From Bacteroidales bacterium (GTDB taxonomy: Bacteria > Bacteroidota > Bacteroidia > Bacteroidales > SM23-62): a stretch of DNA of 5,024 nucleotides. How positions within the stretch are numbered: the stretch's first letter is position 1; every line of letters begins with the position of its first letter. Shown here one piece after another: positions 1 through 5,024 of this stretch. Made by a program: the position numbers and the translations under genes. The stretch spans positions 1 to 5,024 of the forward strand of contig JADHVS010000304.1 of the NCBI GenBank assembly GCA_016783865.1, in the 5' to 3' direction. A model generated the notes under the pieces. It was not told where the DNA came from, did no database searches, and saw only the letters and a list, made by a program, of their open reading frames with translations.

Positions 1-91
1 GCGGAGCCAAACAAACCTGTGAGTTCGGCGGAGCCAAACAAACCTGTGAGTTCGGCGGAGCCAAACAAACCTGTGAGTTCGGCGGAGCCAA
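1..91. repeat. 27-bp tandem repeat array (3 full copies plus a partial copy, open to the left)
   Basis: Three identical 27-bp units occupy 1-27, 28-54 and 55-81, and the first 10 bases of a fourth follow at 82-91. Each unit joins a 17-base core (gagttcggcggagccaa, at 21-37, 48-64 and 75-91) to a 10-base spacer (acaaacctgt). The core contains a small imperfect inverted repeat, ggc-gga-gcc flanked by tt and aa with one bulged c. Because the window starts inside a unit, the array probably extends further left. The unit length is a multiple of three, so several frames stay open on both strands, but nothing favours coding. Copy identity suggests recent expansion or homogenisation. I see no CRISPR character, since the copies are adjacent with no unique spacers. 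Confidence 0.93.
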
Positions 92-118
92 TCATCGATC
101 CTTTATATAAATTTTTAA

Positions 119-162
119 TTGCGCTCGCTAACACCGCAGCAAGCTACGGGGAAACGAGTTTC
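119..162. repeat. REP-like hairpin element
   Basis: This GC-rich island sits in AT-rich surroundings. It contains a stem ccgcag (134-139) and ctacgg (144-149) around a 4-base loop. The single C-A mismatch becomes a G-T wobble when read on the minus strand, so the fold would be better in minus-strand transcripts, such as read-through from the FISUMP operon. It is flanked by gcgctcgct on the left and ggggaaacgag on the right. From memory it resembles dispersed intergenic palindromic elements in Bacteroidota genomes. I cannot confirm its copy number. It could also act as a 3' stabilising or terminating structure for the leftward operon, although no clear U-tract follows. Confidence 0.4.
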
Positions 163-163
163 T

Positions 164-180
164 GAGTTCGGAGAAGCCAA
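164..180. repeat. Diverged solitary copy of the 17-base repeat core
   Basis: The sequence gagttcggagaagccaa matches the core of the left-edge array at 15 of 17 positions and has the same length. It lies 72 bases beyond the last array copy, with the REP-like hairpin between them. This suggests the array and hairpin form one composite intergenic repeat family, or that the array was once longer and was interrupted. Confidence 0.7.
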
Positions 181-226
181 TGCGTTCGCAGGATAAATTA
201 TCAAATAGTCAAATAACCCAAATAAA

Positions 227-1252
227 TTAATCCCTCAAGCAACGCACGGAAAACCCATACTCCTTGCTGTCGCCGCCCAGAATGCCATAGGTGTAATCGT
301 AGTTTATGCCCAGGCCATAGGCACTCGTAGTCGAGCTCTCCGTAGAGGACCACCAGATACCGCTGCCTCCACCGCCGCCTCCAATGCAGACGAATGTTCC
401 ACCGAGGTAAGTGTCGAGGTAAGTGTAGCCACCCGGAAGGGCTGTGAAGCCGCTTTCGTTGGTGGCTCCTGTATTTGGGGAATCCCAATGCGTTGTACCT
501 GCTTCTTTTAACTTGCCTCCGGCAACATCTTCTCCTCCTAAATAGGTTATAAGTGTTGTCCACTCGGCATCACTTGGAACATGCCATCCCGTGGGGCATA
601 GTTTCCCCGTATTTACCACGTGCCAGTTGTACAATGCGCCATAAGTGGCTTTGTAAGTTGCCTTATCATTATTGTACCAGCAATAGCCGGGGGTTGTTAA
701 ATTCCACCATGCATCAGGGTCTGTTATTAAAGGTATGGCTGTACCATCATTGTATTTGGTGGTTTTCAGGTTTTCTTTCATCCAGATTTGGTTGCTTATC
801 TGTACTATTCGATATACATTACCATCAATATCCGATATTGTTAAATTATCCCAAATTGTCCAAAATTCAATTTCATTTCCATAAGTAGTTCCAACACTCT
901 TTGTTGCATAAGCTCTAACATAGTATCCTGTATTTAGCGACAAACCAGTCAAAATACTGTTGAAACTACCAGGAGAACTTTTAGATCCTAATTCAGTTTT
1001 CATATTATCTTCGGTTGGTTGTCCTGAGGTGTTCCAACAATGACCGTACTGTATAATCCCATCCTCTCCTGCATCAATAATTGCACCTTGGACGATGCAA
1101 GAAAGTTCAGTTAGATCAGTTATTGTACCCGTTTTAATTTTAATAATTCTTTCAGGTTCAAACTTCTGACAGCCAAATAGAATAGTGATACAAGCCAAAA
1201 TAACGTATGAGCTTTTAGCCTGAAAGAAAAGTTTATTTTTGAATTGACTCAT
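227..1252 (-). CDS. Fn3-like/FISUMP (Fib_succ_major) domain lipoprotein
   Basis: This is a probable surface lipoprotein of 341 residues whose ligand is unknown. A hydrophobic segment (about 16-27) ends in LFGC, a lipobox-like site with Cys28 as the lipidated residue. The following QKFEPE resembles the acidic/lysine surface-export signal of Bacteroidota lipoproteins, which is an inference. Residues about 35-132 match the common Bacteroidota Fn3-like module (GHCWNTSGQPT, LTGLSLNTGYYVRAYATKSV). Residues about 138-341 are a complete FISUMP domain with hallmarks IWMKENLKT (156-164), YGALYNW (204-210), LCPTGWHVPSDAEW (218-231), GFTALPGGY (268-276), WWSSTE (300-305) and a terminal GFSVRCLRD. It is the last gene of the leftward operon, 29 bp after the caspase-like gene. 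The ATG start has no clear Shine-Dalgarno, as is usual in this phylum. The FISUMP part is much more GC-rich (55-62% in 301-420) than the N-terminal part (about 28% in 841-900). Domain calls are firm; the role is not known. Confidence 0.93.
   Translation of the reverse strand: MSQFKNKLFFQAKSSYVILACITILFGCQKFEPERIIKIKTGTITDLTELSCIVQGAIIDAGEDGIIQYGHCWNTSGQPTEDNMKTELGSKSSPGSFNSILTGLSLNTGYYVRAYATKSVGTTYGNEIEFWTIWDNLTISDIDGNVYRIVQISNQIWMKENLKTTKYNDGTAIPLITDPDAWWNLTTPGYCWYNNDKATYKATYGALYNWHVVNTGKLCPTGWHVPSDAEWTTLITYLGGEDVAGGKLKEAGTTHWDSPNTGATNESGFTALPGGYTYLDTYLGGTFVCIGGGGGGSGIWWSSTESSTTSAYGLGINYDYTYGILGGDSKEYGFSVRCLRD
365..382 (-). other. Six-glycine run in the FISUMP domain
   Basis: Six consecutive glycine codons (residues 291-296) sit just before Ser-Gly-Ile-Trp-Trp. 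The codons are mixed (GGA, GGC, GGC, GGT, GGA, GGC), so this is not simple triplet expansion. The site corresponds to the loop before the WWSSTE motif, where FISUMP family members differ most. A run of glycines there is expected to be flexible. Confidence 0.85.
403..426. repeat. Perfect 12-bp tandem duplication inside the FISUMP gene
   Basis: The sequence cgaggtaagtgt occurs twice back to back (403-414 and 415-426). It is in frame and produces a repeated Thr-Tyr-Leu unit (TYLDTYLG, residues 277-284) in the loop after the GFTALPGGY motif. Replication slippage or a duplicated template could explain it. Its length keeps the reading frame, so the lipoprotein stays intact. Confidence 0.9.
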
Positions 1253-1281
1253 ATTTTAATAGTAATCCAGATGATCAGAAT

Positions 1282-2415
1282 TTACTTTCTGATGAATATA
1301 AAATCGCCACCCTGGTCACCAACATTCCTGATTTCACCGTATTGAGGAATTACATCACTATTGTTCATCACTGCTATTCTAAAGCTACTGAATAGCTGTT
1401 CCGATGATAAATATTTTTCCTGATTTTCTGTTAAATTTTCAATTAAGTATTTTGTAAACGCACTTCTATCTGGTACTTCTGTTAATGTCCCACTCGTCAT
1501 TGCTTTTCGACTTGGAAGTTCATACAGCAGGTTTACAGCTTTGGAACCATCAGCAAATGCACTTCGGGTACTAAATATCGAACCTCCAAAACAAGCATCG
1601 GCAATCACAAGGGTATGCTTGGTATCGATTTCTTTCAAATAATCACATAATGTACTGTTTCTAAACCATGCCGTTTTGTTTGCTTGCCTGGCATCTGAGG
1701 GTAACCAGTATCCAACATTGGCCTTTTCATCCCACCAACCATGCCCGGCATAAAATAAAAGCAGATTGTCATTCGGTGTGATCTTTGCCGATAATTCATC
1801 TAATGCCAGGATGATATCGTCACTTTTGGCATTTTTGATCAATATTATGTTTTGGGGGTCAAAAGAATAATAACCTATGAGTGTCTCCCTGAGCTTTGTG
1901 GCATCAGCAATCGGATTTTCAAGATCATTGATGGCCTGATCATTATAATCATCAATTCCAATTAATAAGGCATAATATTTACTCTCCCTTCCAATGGATC
2001 TAAATACTATTTCCGGTTTATAATTAACCAGGTACTTCGCTTCGATATAATTACCCAGGTTATCCATTGCTATTATTGAGATGTCGTTTTCCCCCTCCTC
2101 AAACGATATTGTGGCTGCAAACAGGTTGTCATCAGCGAGAGTTATGGGTTTTGCATTAACGAACAGGGTCTTGATGCCACTTTCATCTGTTGCCTTTCCA
2201 ATTATTGTAAGTTTATCATCTTTGACATTAAGTATATCTCCTTCTGATAACATTGGAGAAACAAAGGAAATTATTGGAGGCAGGCTGTCAACCGCTATAA
2301 TCTCTTTTTTTTGGTTAAGTTGAATAGAGGACTTACCGCTTTTGATGGTCTGGGAGAAGGCATTATGGCTTACAATGAGAACCATCAGAAATATGAGATG
2401 ACCCCGAAGTTTCAT
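1282..2415 (-). CDS. Secreted caspase-like cysteine protease (peptidase C14 family)
   Basis: This is a putative exported clan CD cysteine endopeptidase of 377 residues. The N-terminus has a basic start and hydrophobic core, and probable signal-peptidase cleavage follows AFS (residues 19-21) before Gln22. Residues about 46-132 look like an Ig-like beta-sandwich module (PPIISFVSP, GKATDESGIKTLFVN, EGENDISIIAMDNLGN). The caspase fold starts at YYALLIGIDDYND (147-159). The catalytic histidine is His225 in FYAGHG and the nucleophile is Cys275 in DACFGGS, both intact, with Asp273 beside the cysteine. A later AMTSGTLTEVPDRSAFTKYL stretch is typical of bacterial C14 proteins. Metacaspase and orthocaspase relatives usually cleave after Arg or Lys, but that specificity is not read from this sequence. 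The gene starts 13 bp after the upstream gene and ends 29 bp before the FISUMP gene, so co-expression is likely. The export signal sets it apart from cytoplasmic caspase effectors. Confidence 0.94.
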   Translation of the reverse strand: MKLRGHLIFLMVLIVSHNAFSQTIKSGKSSIQLNQKKEIIAVDSLPPIISFVSPMLSEGDILNVKDDKLTIIGKATDESGIKTLFVNAKPITLADDNLFAATISFEEGENDISIIAMDNLGNYIEAKYLVNYKPEIVFRSIGRESKYYALLIGIDDYNDQAINDLENPIADATKLRETLIGYYSFDPQNIILIKNAKSDDIILALDELSAKITPNDNLLLFYAGHGWWDEKANVGYWLPSDARQANKTAWFRNSTLCDYLKEIDTKHTLVIADACFGGSIFSTRSAFADGSKAVNLLYELPSRKAMTSGTLTEVPDRSAFTKYLIENLTENQEKYLSSEQLFSSFRIAVMNNSDVIPQYGEIRNVGDQGGDFIFIRK

Positions 2416-2428
2416 AATATAAGTTTTA

Positions 2429-3247
2429 TTAGAATTTATAGCTTATTGAGACCATTGTGCAGTTCATTTTTTGATTGTATCCGGGTTGAATACTTATGTT
2501 ATTAAACTTTTGAATATCTGATAATTCTTGTGATGCCGTGGAAGTTGCAATTGTCCAGATCAGACTAACTGCCCATATCCCAGCGGCAGTATATCCCAGG
2601 TATTCTGAGATATTATCCTGCATGACTGATTTATCATATAGTGTAATACTCTCATCTGCATCCAGTGAAACCTTGTAATCATCATGTGTCATAATAGCTG
2701 TACGGTTCAGAATAACAGATCCTGCAATGCACCCGTAACCTGCGACACCTAAAAGCCAGCATGGTTTTCCTTGCTTAGCTTTGGACAGTCCCCATCCTGG
2801 GAAAACAGTGGATGATAAAACCATATTCCCTTTTGAGATTTTTTTAACGACGGTAGTTGGAGTGGTCTCAACAGGTATTATCTCTTTCTGAACTTCAGGA
2901 AGTTTCTTTTTTTCCGCAACTACCTCAACAAAGATTTCTTTATCAAGAGAAATTTCATCCTTTTCTAAATTCCAGAGGATTCTTAAATTAATTCCTCCAG
3001 ATATGTCCTCACCAACATCCCCGGATATAGACAGAGCATTAATTTTGATTCCGGAAGCATTTGTTACTTCGATCCGAACCTTGAATAAATCAGATGGATC
3101 AGCACTTAGAATGTCATATTCGATGATTAGGTTCTCATCTGATAATTCAAGACGGGGTTTAGTTATATTAACTCTTATCTGGCAGAAGAGATTAATTGGA
3201 AATAATATTAACAGAATCAACGAAAGTATAAGCCAAGTACTTTTCAT
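2429..3247 (-). CDS. Exported beta-sandwich protein with two hydrophobic segments, first gene of the caspase operon
   Basis: Unnamed protein of 272 residues from the ATG at 3247. I chose this start because it places a classic signal peptide first (MKSTWLILSLILLILF, ending near NLFCQ). An ATG at 3268 and a TTG at 3280 would only add an unconvincing leader. Residues about 24-112 resemble a beta-sandwich module frequent in Bacteroidota proteins, with IIEYDIL, SGDVGEDI and INLRILWNLEKDE; the GDVG...G...I.W signature is often seen next to FISUMP or sulfatase-modifying-factor domains (from memory). A Lys/Glu/Thr/Pro-rich linker follows (about 113-137), then VFPGWGLSKAKQGKP (148-162), a hydrophobic segment at about 163-181 and another at about 219-238. 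The C-terminus ends in SISYKF. The gene ends in tandem stops (TAATAA), 13 bp before the protease. It may anchor or scaffold the protease in the envelope; this is inferred from context only. Confidence 0.85.
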   Translation of the reverse strand: MKSTWLILSLILLILFPINLFCQIRVNITKPRLELSDENLIIEYDILSADPSDLFKVRIEVTNASGIKINALSISGDVGEDISGGINLRILWNLEKDEISLDKEIFVEVVAEKKKLPEVQKEIIPVETTPTTVVKKISKGNMVLSSTVFPGWGLSKAKQGKPCWLLGVAGYGCIAGSVILNRTAIMTHDDYKVSLDADESITLYDKSVMQDNISEYLGYTAAGIWAVSLIWTIATSTASQELSDIQKFNNISIQPGYNQKMNCTMVSISYKF

Positions 3248-3523
3248 TGTGCTGGGTGTGATTATCATACTTGTACACAAGATAGTTAATTAATGTGAAT
3301 AGGATGCAGAATAATTTAACCAGATGGCACAAAATGGGATAGTATATTATGATCTGGCAGAAAAAATAACTACATACCCGATCAGTAATATTTGACTATT
3401 AAAGAATTAAGTTTTCATCAAATAAATAATTGTCCGGTTATTTGCCCACCATTTTACAAGGGAACATCCGGGCATATTTCTTTTCGTTGCTGGTAGTTTT
3501 GTATTCGGTTGTCAGGAAAATAG

Positions 3524-3537
3524 TAGTCAGTAGTCAG
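3524..3537. repeat. 7-bp direct repeat tagtcag x2
   Basis: Two adjacent copies of tagtcag (3524-3530 and 3531-3537) are bordered by a partial copy (tag) on the left and ta on the right. They lie 10 bases left of the IS-end-like sequence. This low-complexity tract is probably slippage-derived. It is short, and its meaning is uncertain. Confidence 0.75.
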
Positions 3538-3546
3538 TAAGAATGC

Positions 3547-3562
3547 GAGGCTGTCTTAAAAG
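3547..3562 (+). mobile_element. Solitary IS-end-like sequence (IS1182-type terminal repeat style)
   Basis: The 16 bases gaggctgtcttaaaag resemble, from memory, the outer ends of IS1182-like and related transposable elements in Bacteroidota, which often read GAG(A/G)CTGTCTCAAAAG. Read this way it would be a left end, with the element extending rightward toward the truncated ATPase gene. No matching inverted end and no transposase are present in the window, so it would be a fossil or a fragment of a non-autonomous element. A chance resemblance cannot be excluded. Confidence 0.35.
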
Positions 3563-3566
3563 GCAA

Positions 3567-3591
3567 AATTAAGTCATTCTGAGGCTTAATT
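3567..3591. repeat. Inverted repeat: 7-bp stem, 11-base loop
   Basis: AATTAAG (3567-3573) pairs perfectly with CTTAATT (3585-3591) around an 11-base loop (tcattctgagg). The stem is AT-rich and weak and has no T-tract, so it is not a convincing terminator. It lies just inside the IS-end-like sequence and could be a subterminal structure of the same element remnant. Confidence 0.5.
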
Positions 3592-3635
3592 ATCGGAACG
3601 ATAAACCTAATATTAAATGACTACTTTATGGAAAG

Positions 3636-4676
3636 TTGTCATTGGCAACTCGCCTGCCCTTGGTTGAAGACCCTGAATACCGGCTAAATCAGTTAAAAAC
3701 AAAAGTGATTTTTGATGAAGCTCAACAGTTACCTCCATTGTTCTCAATTCTCAGAAGTGTAGTTGATAATAAACGAAAACAGAACGGACAATATGTATTG
3801 CTTGGTTCTGCTTCGCCGGATCTGATTAAACAGATATCAGAAAGCCTGGCAGGAAGAATCTCCTTCCTGGAACTTACCCCGTTTCTCTTTATTGAAGTAT
3901 TTAATCATGATCCGGAATATTCTCCTGAAATATTATGGTTAAAAGGCGGGTATCCTGATGTTTTTCTGATGAAAAATGAAATCGACCGGATTGATTGGTT
4001 CGATAGTTATTGCCGCACATTTATTGAACGTGATCTCTCTTCCATGGGTATTGATATATCAAGCAGTTTGATGCGTAAATTATGGACGATGCTGGCTCAT
4101 ATCAACGCCAATATCTGGAATGCTTCACAACTTGCCTCTTCCCTGGGCATTAATTATCAAACCGTTAACAGATACGTTGATATACTTGAAAAAACATACA
4201 TGATCAGAATATTACAGCCTTATTACAGAAATATCGGGAAACGACTGGTAAAATCTCCCAAGGTTATGTTCAGAGATACAGGCCTGTTACATTACTTTCT
4301 GGGTATTCAGACCTTCGAACACCTGTCAACACATCCTGCCCGTGGAGCAAGCTGGGAAGCTTTTATTACTGAACAACTGATCGGATTATTCAAACTGTTT
4401 AAGCCCGGAAGCAGGTTTTATTTCTGGAGAACTTCAGGAGGTGCAGAGGTTGATTTGATTGTTGAATCGGAAGGTAAGTTAATCCCATTTGAGATTAAGC
4501 TTCATTCAAGCCCTTCAAAAAATATGACGAAAGGTATATCAACATGTATGCAGGATCTGAATATTGACAGGGGATTTATTCTTTATCCCGGAAAGGAAAC
4601 ATATTCACTGGGGAATAATATTATTGCCTTTCCTGTCAATCAATTACTAACTGAGTTTGATTCAATATTTAATTGA
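3636..4676 (+). pseudogene. 5'-truncated DUF4143-family AAA ATPase (Walker A region lost)
   Basis: This is a remnant of the AAA_14/DUF4143 ATPase family, whose cellular role is poorly defined. The open frame runs from after the TGA at 3618-3620. The only early start is a TTG at 3636, giving 346 residues. Family members usually have about 60-80 more N-terminal residues with the P-loop (GxRxxGKT), and no such motif occurs here or upstream. What remains starts just before Walker B (KVIFDEAQ, 23-30). It continues with YVLLGSASPDL (53-63), ESLAGRI (69-75), the family motifs RTFIERDL (127-134) and LWTMLAH (149-155), a winged-helix-like region (about 160-195) and KSPKVMFRDTGLLHY (206-220). A PD-(D/E)XK-like end follows (GGAEVDLIVE 268-277, then FEIK 285-288). 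Without a P-loop it should not bind ATP normally. The rest of the frame is intact, so truncation is recent or the fragment is retained. It might still be translated. Confidence 0.85.
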
Positions 4677-4691
4677 AATCTCTGAGTAGTT

Positions 4692-4709
4692 AGTTGAGCG
4701 ACTTTTTTT
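4692..4709 (+). terminator. Weak candidate terminator after the ATPase remnant
   Basis: A 4-bp stem (AGTT with GACT, one G-T pair, loop GAGC) at 4692-4703 runs into seven T residues (4703-4709), 16 bases after the stop codon. The U-tract is good but the stem is very short, so this is only a weak intrinsic terminator candidate. The rest of 4677-4813 is AT-rich, with no gene seen. It should also hold the promoter of the next gene, but no clear consensus is visible. Confidence 0.25.
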
Positions 4710-4813
4710 CTGTAAAATTTCATCCCACGGTTAATTTTTCTTTTTGATTTTTACATAATATCATCAAAACTTTTATTTAATTTTATAAGTATTATCTAAA
4801 TTATAACTTCATA

Positions 4814-5024
4814 ATGAGTAAGTTTCACAGTGAATCTCTATACTTGCTCTTAACCATTTTATTATTCAACTTCCATTTTGTTTTTCCTGAAACAATCGAT
4901 GGTAATGTTTTTTTAAAAGACCAGTCTGATCACAGCGGGATCCAGGTTATGACCGATATCACAAGGCCGGATACTATGCTTTATGCCATCAGGTCACGGA
5001 TCGAAGTGCCCGGTTTTTTACCCA
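4814..5024 (+). CDS. Exported protein with a carboxypeptidase-regulatory-like start (3' end cut by the window)
   Basis: The first 70 codons of a gene running off the right edge. The ATG at 4814 precedes a short hydrophilic stretch and a hydrophobic core (LYLLLTILLFNFHFVF, residues 9-24), then PETIDG, consistent with a signal peptide. The following GNVFLKDQSDHSGIQV (31-46) matches the opening of carboxypeptidase-regulatory-like beta-sandwich domains common in secreted Bacteroidota proteins (G-x-V-x-L-x-x-x-S-D-H-S-G-x-x-V). The remainder (TDITRPDTMLYAIRSRIEVPGFLP) gives no further domain call. No Shine-Dalgarno is visible and the leader is AT-rich. It is 137 bp downstream of the ATPase remnant on the same strand and probably independent. 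The full product could be a large adhesin-like or cell-surface protein; this cannot be judged from the fragment. Confidence 0.75.
   Translation, partial: MSKFHSESLYLLLTILLFNFHFVFPETIDGNVFLKDQSDHSGIQVMTDITRPDTMLYAIRSRIEVPGFLP

Larger units (their letters stand above)
230..430 (-). other. Candidate hypervariable (DGR-type) segment at the 3' end of the FISUMP gene
   Basis: From Gly275 to Ile299, 21 of 25 codons end in a pyrimidine, with varied first and second bases (TAC, CTC, GAC, TTC, GTC, TGC, GGC, AGC, ATC). That is what adenine mutagenesis of AAY template codons would leave. After WWSSTE, 27 residues rich in G, Y, S, T and D lead to the conserved end GFSVRCLRD. As I recall, Fib_succ_major domains are among the C-type-lectin-like targets of diversity-generating retroelements. 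No reverse transcriptase or template copy is visible here, so the diversifier would have to lie elsewhere in the genome. Alternatively this is just natural loop diversity in a GC-rich domain. Confidence 0.35.
3248..3635. other. Intergenic region between the leftward operon and the truncated ATPase gene
   Basis: About 390 bases hold no credible gene. The promoter of the leftward three-gene operon should lie in the part near 3248-3450, which is AT-rich, but I found no convincing match to the Bacteroidota -33 TTTG / -7 TAnnTTTG pattern on the minus strand. The right part carries a short direct repeat, an IS-end-like sequence and a hairpin, listed separately. I looked for the missing Walker A part of the ATPase (a GK[TS] motif) in the plus-strand frames and did not find it. 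Confidence 0.7.

Noticed and set aside
1..91. CRISPR array
   Set aside because: Copies are directly adjacent, with the same 10-base segment in every unit and no unique spacers, and there are no cas genes in the window.
1..165. Open plus-strand frame with a repeating AEPNKPVSS nonapeptide ending at a TGA (163-165), as a possible protein C-terminus
   Set aside because: The 27-bp unit keeps another plus frame and all minus frames open too, so openness carries no information. The frame runs into the REP-like hairpin and no recognisable domain is seen. A partial gene from the left cannot be fully excluded.
201..563. Arg-rich minus-strand open frame overlapping the FISUMP gene
   Set aside because: It lies out of frame within the well-supported FISUMP gene. 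Its composition, rich in Arg, Trp and His, is typical of a shadow frame in GC-rich DNA.
3248..3280. Upstream TTG (3280) or ATG (3268) as the start of the first operon gene
   Set aside because: Either would put a short leader before an otherwise standard signal peptide. The ATG at 3247 gives a normal Lys-then-hydrophobic N-terminus.
3003..3293. Plus-strand open frame antisense to the first operon gene
   Set aside because: It is antisense to a gene with a clear signal peptide and domain signatures, and shows no recognisable motif itself.
3300..3450. Bacteroidota-type promoter (-33 TTTG / -7 TAnnTTTG) for the leftward operon
   Set aside because: Only partial matches were found (for example TTTATTTG on the minus strand near 3419-3426), without a properly spaced partner element, so no promoter is called.

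Overview
The window looks like chromosomal accessory DNA from a Bacteroidota bacterium, probably Bacteroidales or Marinilabiliales-like. The evidence is an Fib_succ_major (FISUMP) lipoprotein with a Bacteroidota-style Fn3-like domain, AT-rich leaders without clear Shine-Dalgarno sequences, signal peptides ending in Phe-X-Gln, and a DUF4143-type ATPase. The assignment rests on protein style only.

Left edge (1-226): no credible gene. It holds a 27-bp tandem repeat array that runs off the left edge, a REP-like hairpin element, and one diverged copy of the repeat core.

Centre (227-3247, minus strand): three tightly spaced genes that read as one operon, in transcription order. First is a secreted or envelope-anchored beta-sandwich protein with two hydrophobic segments. 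Second, 13 bp later, is a secreted caspase-like (C14) protease with an intact His/Cys dyad. Third, 29 bp later, is a lipoprotein with an Fn3-like and a FISUMP domain. All three carry export signals, so they probably act together in the periplasm or at the cell surface. The C-terminal third of the FISUMP domain has the codon pattern expected of a diversity-generating-retroelement (DGR) variable region. No reverse transcriptase or template repeat lies in the window, so this is a hypothesis. A protease operon with a possibly hypervariable surface lectin-like protein is the most interesting part of the window.

Middle right (3248-3635): an intergenic region that should contain the operon promoter. 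It also has a short direct repeat, an IS-end-like sequence and a small hairpin.

Right (3636-4676, plus strand): a DUF4143-family ATPase without its N-terminal Walker A region, so a 5'-truncated remnant. It retains Walker B, a winged-helix region and a PD-(D/E)XK-like C-terminal motif. From 4814 a secreted protein with a carboxypeptidase-regulatory-like domain begins and is cut by the window edge.
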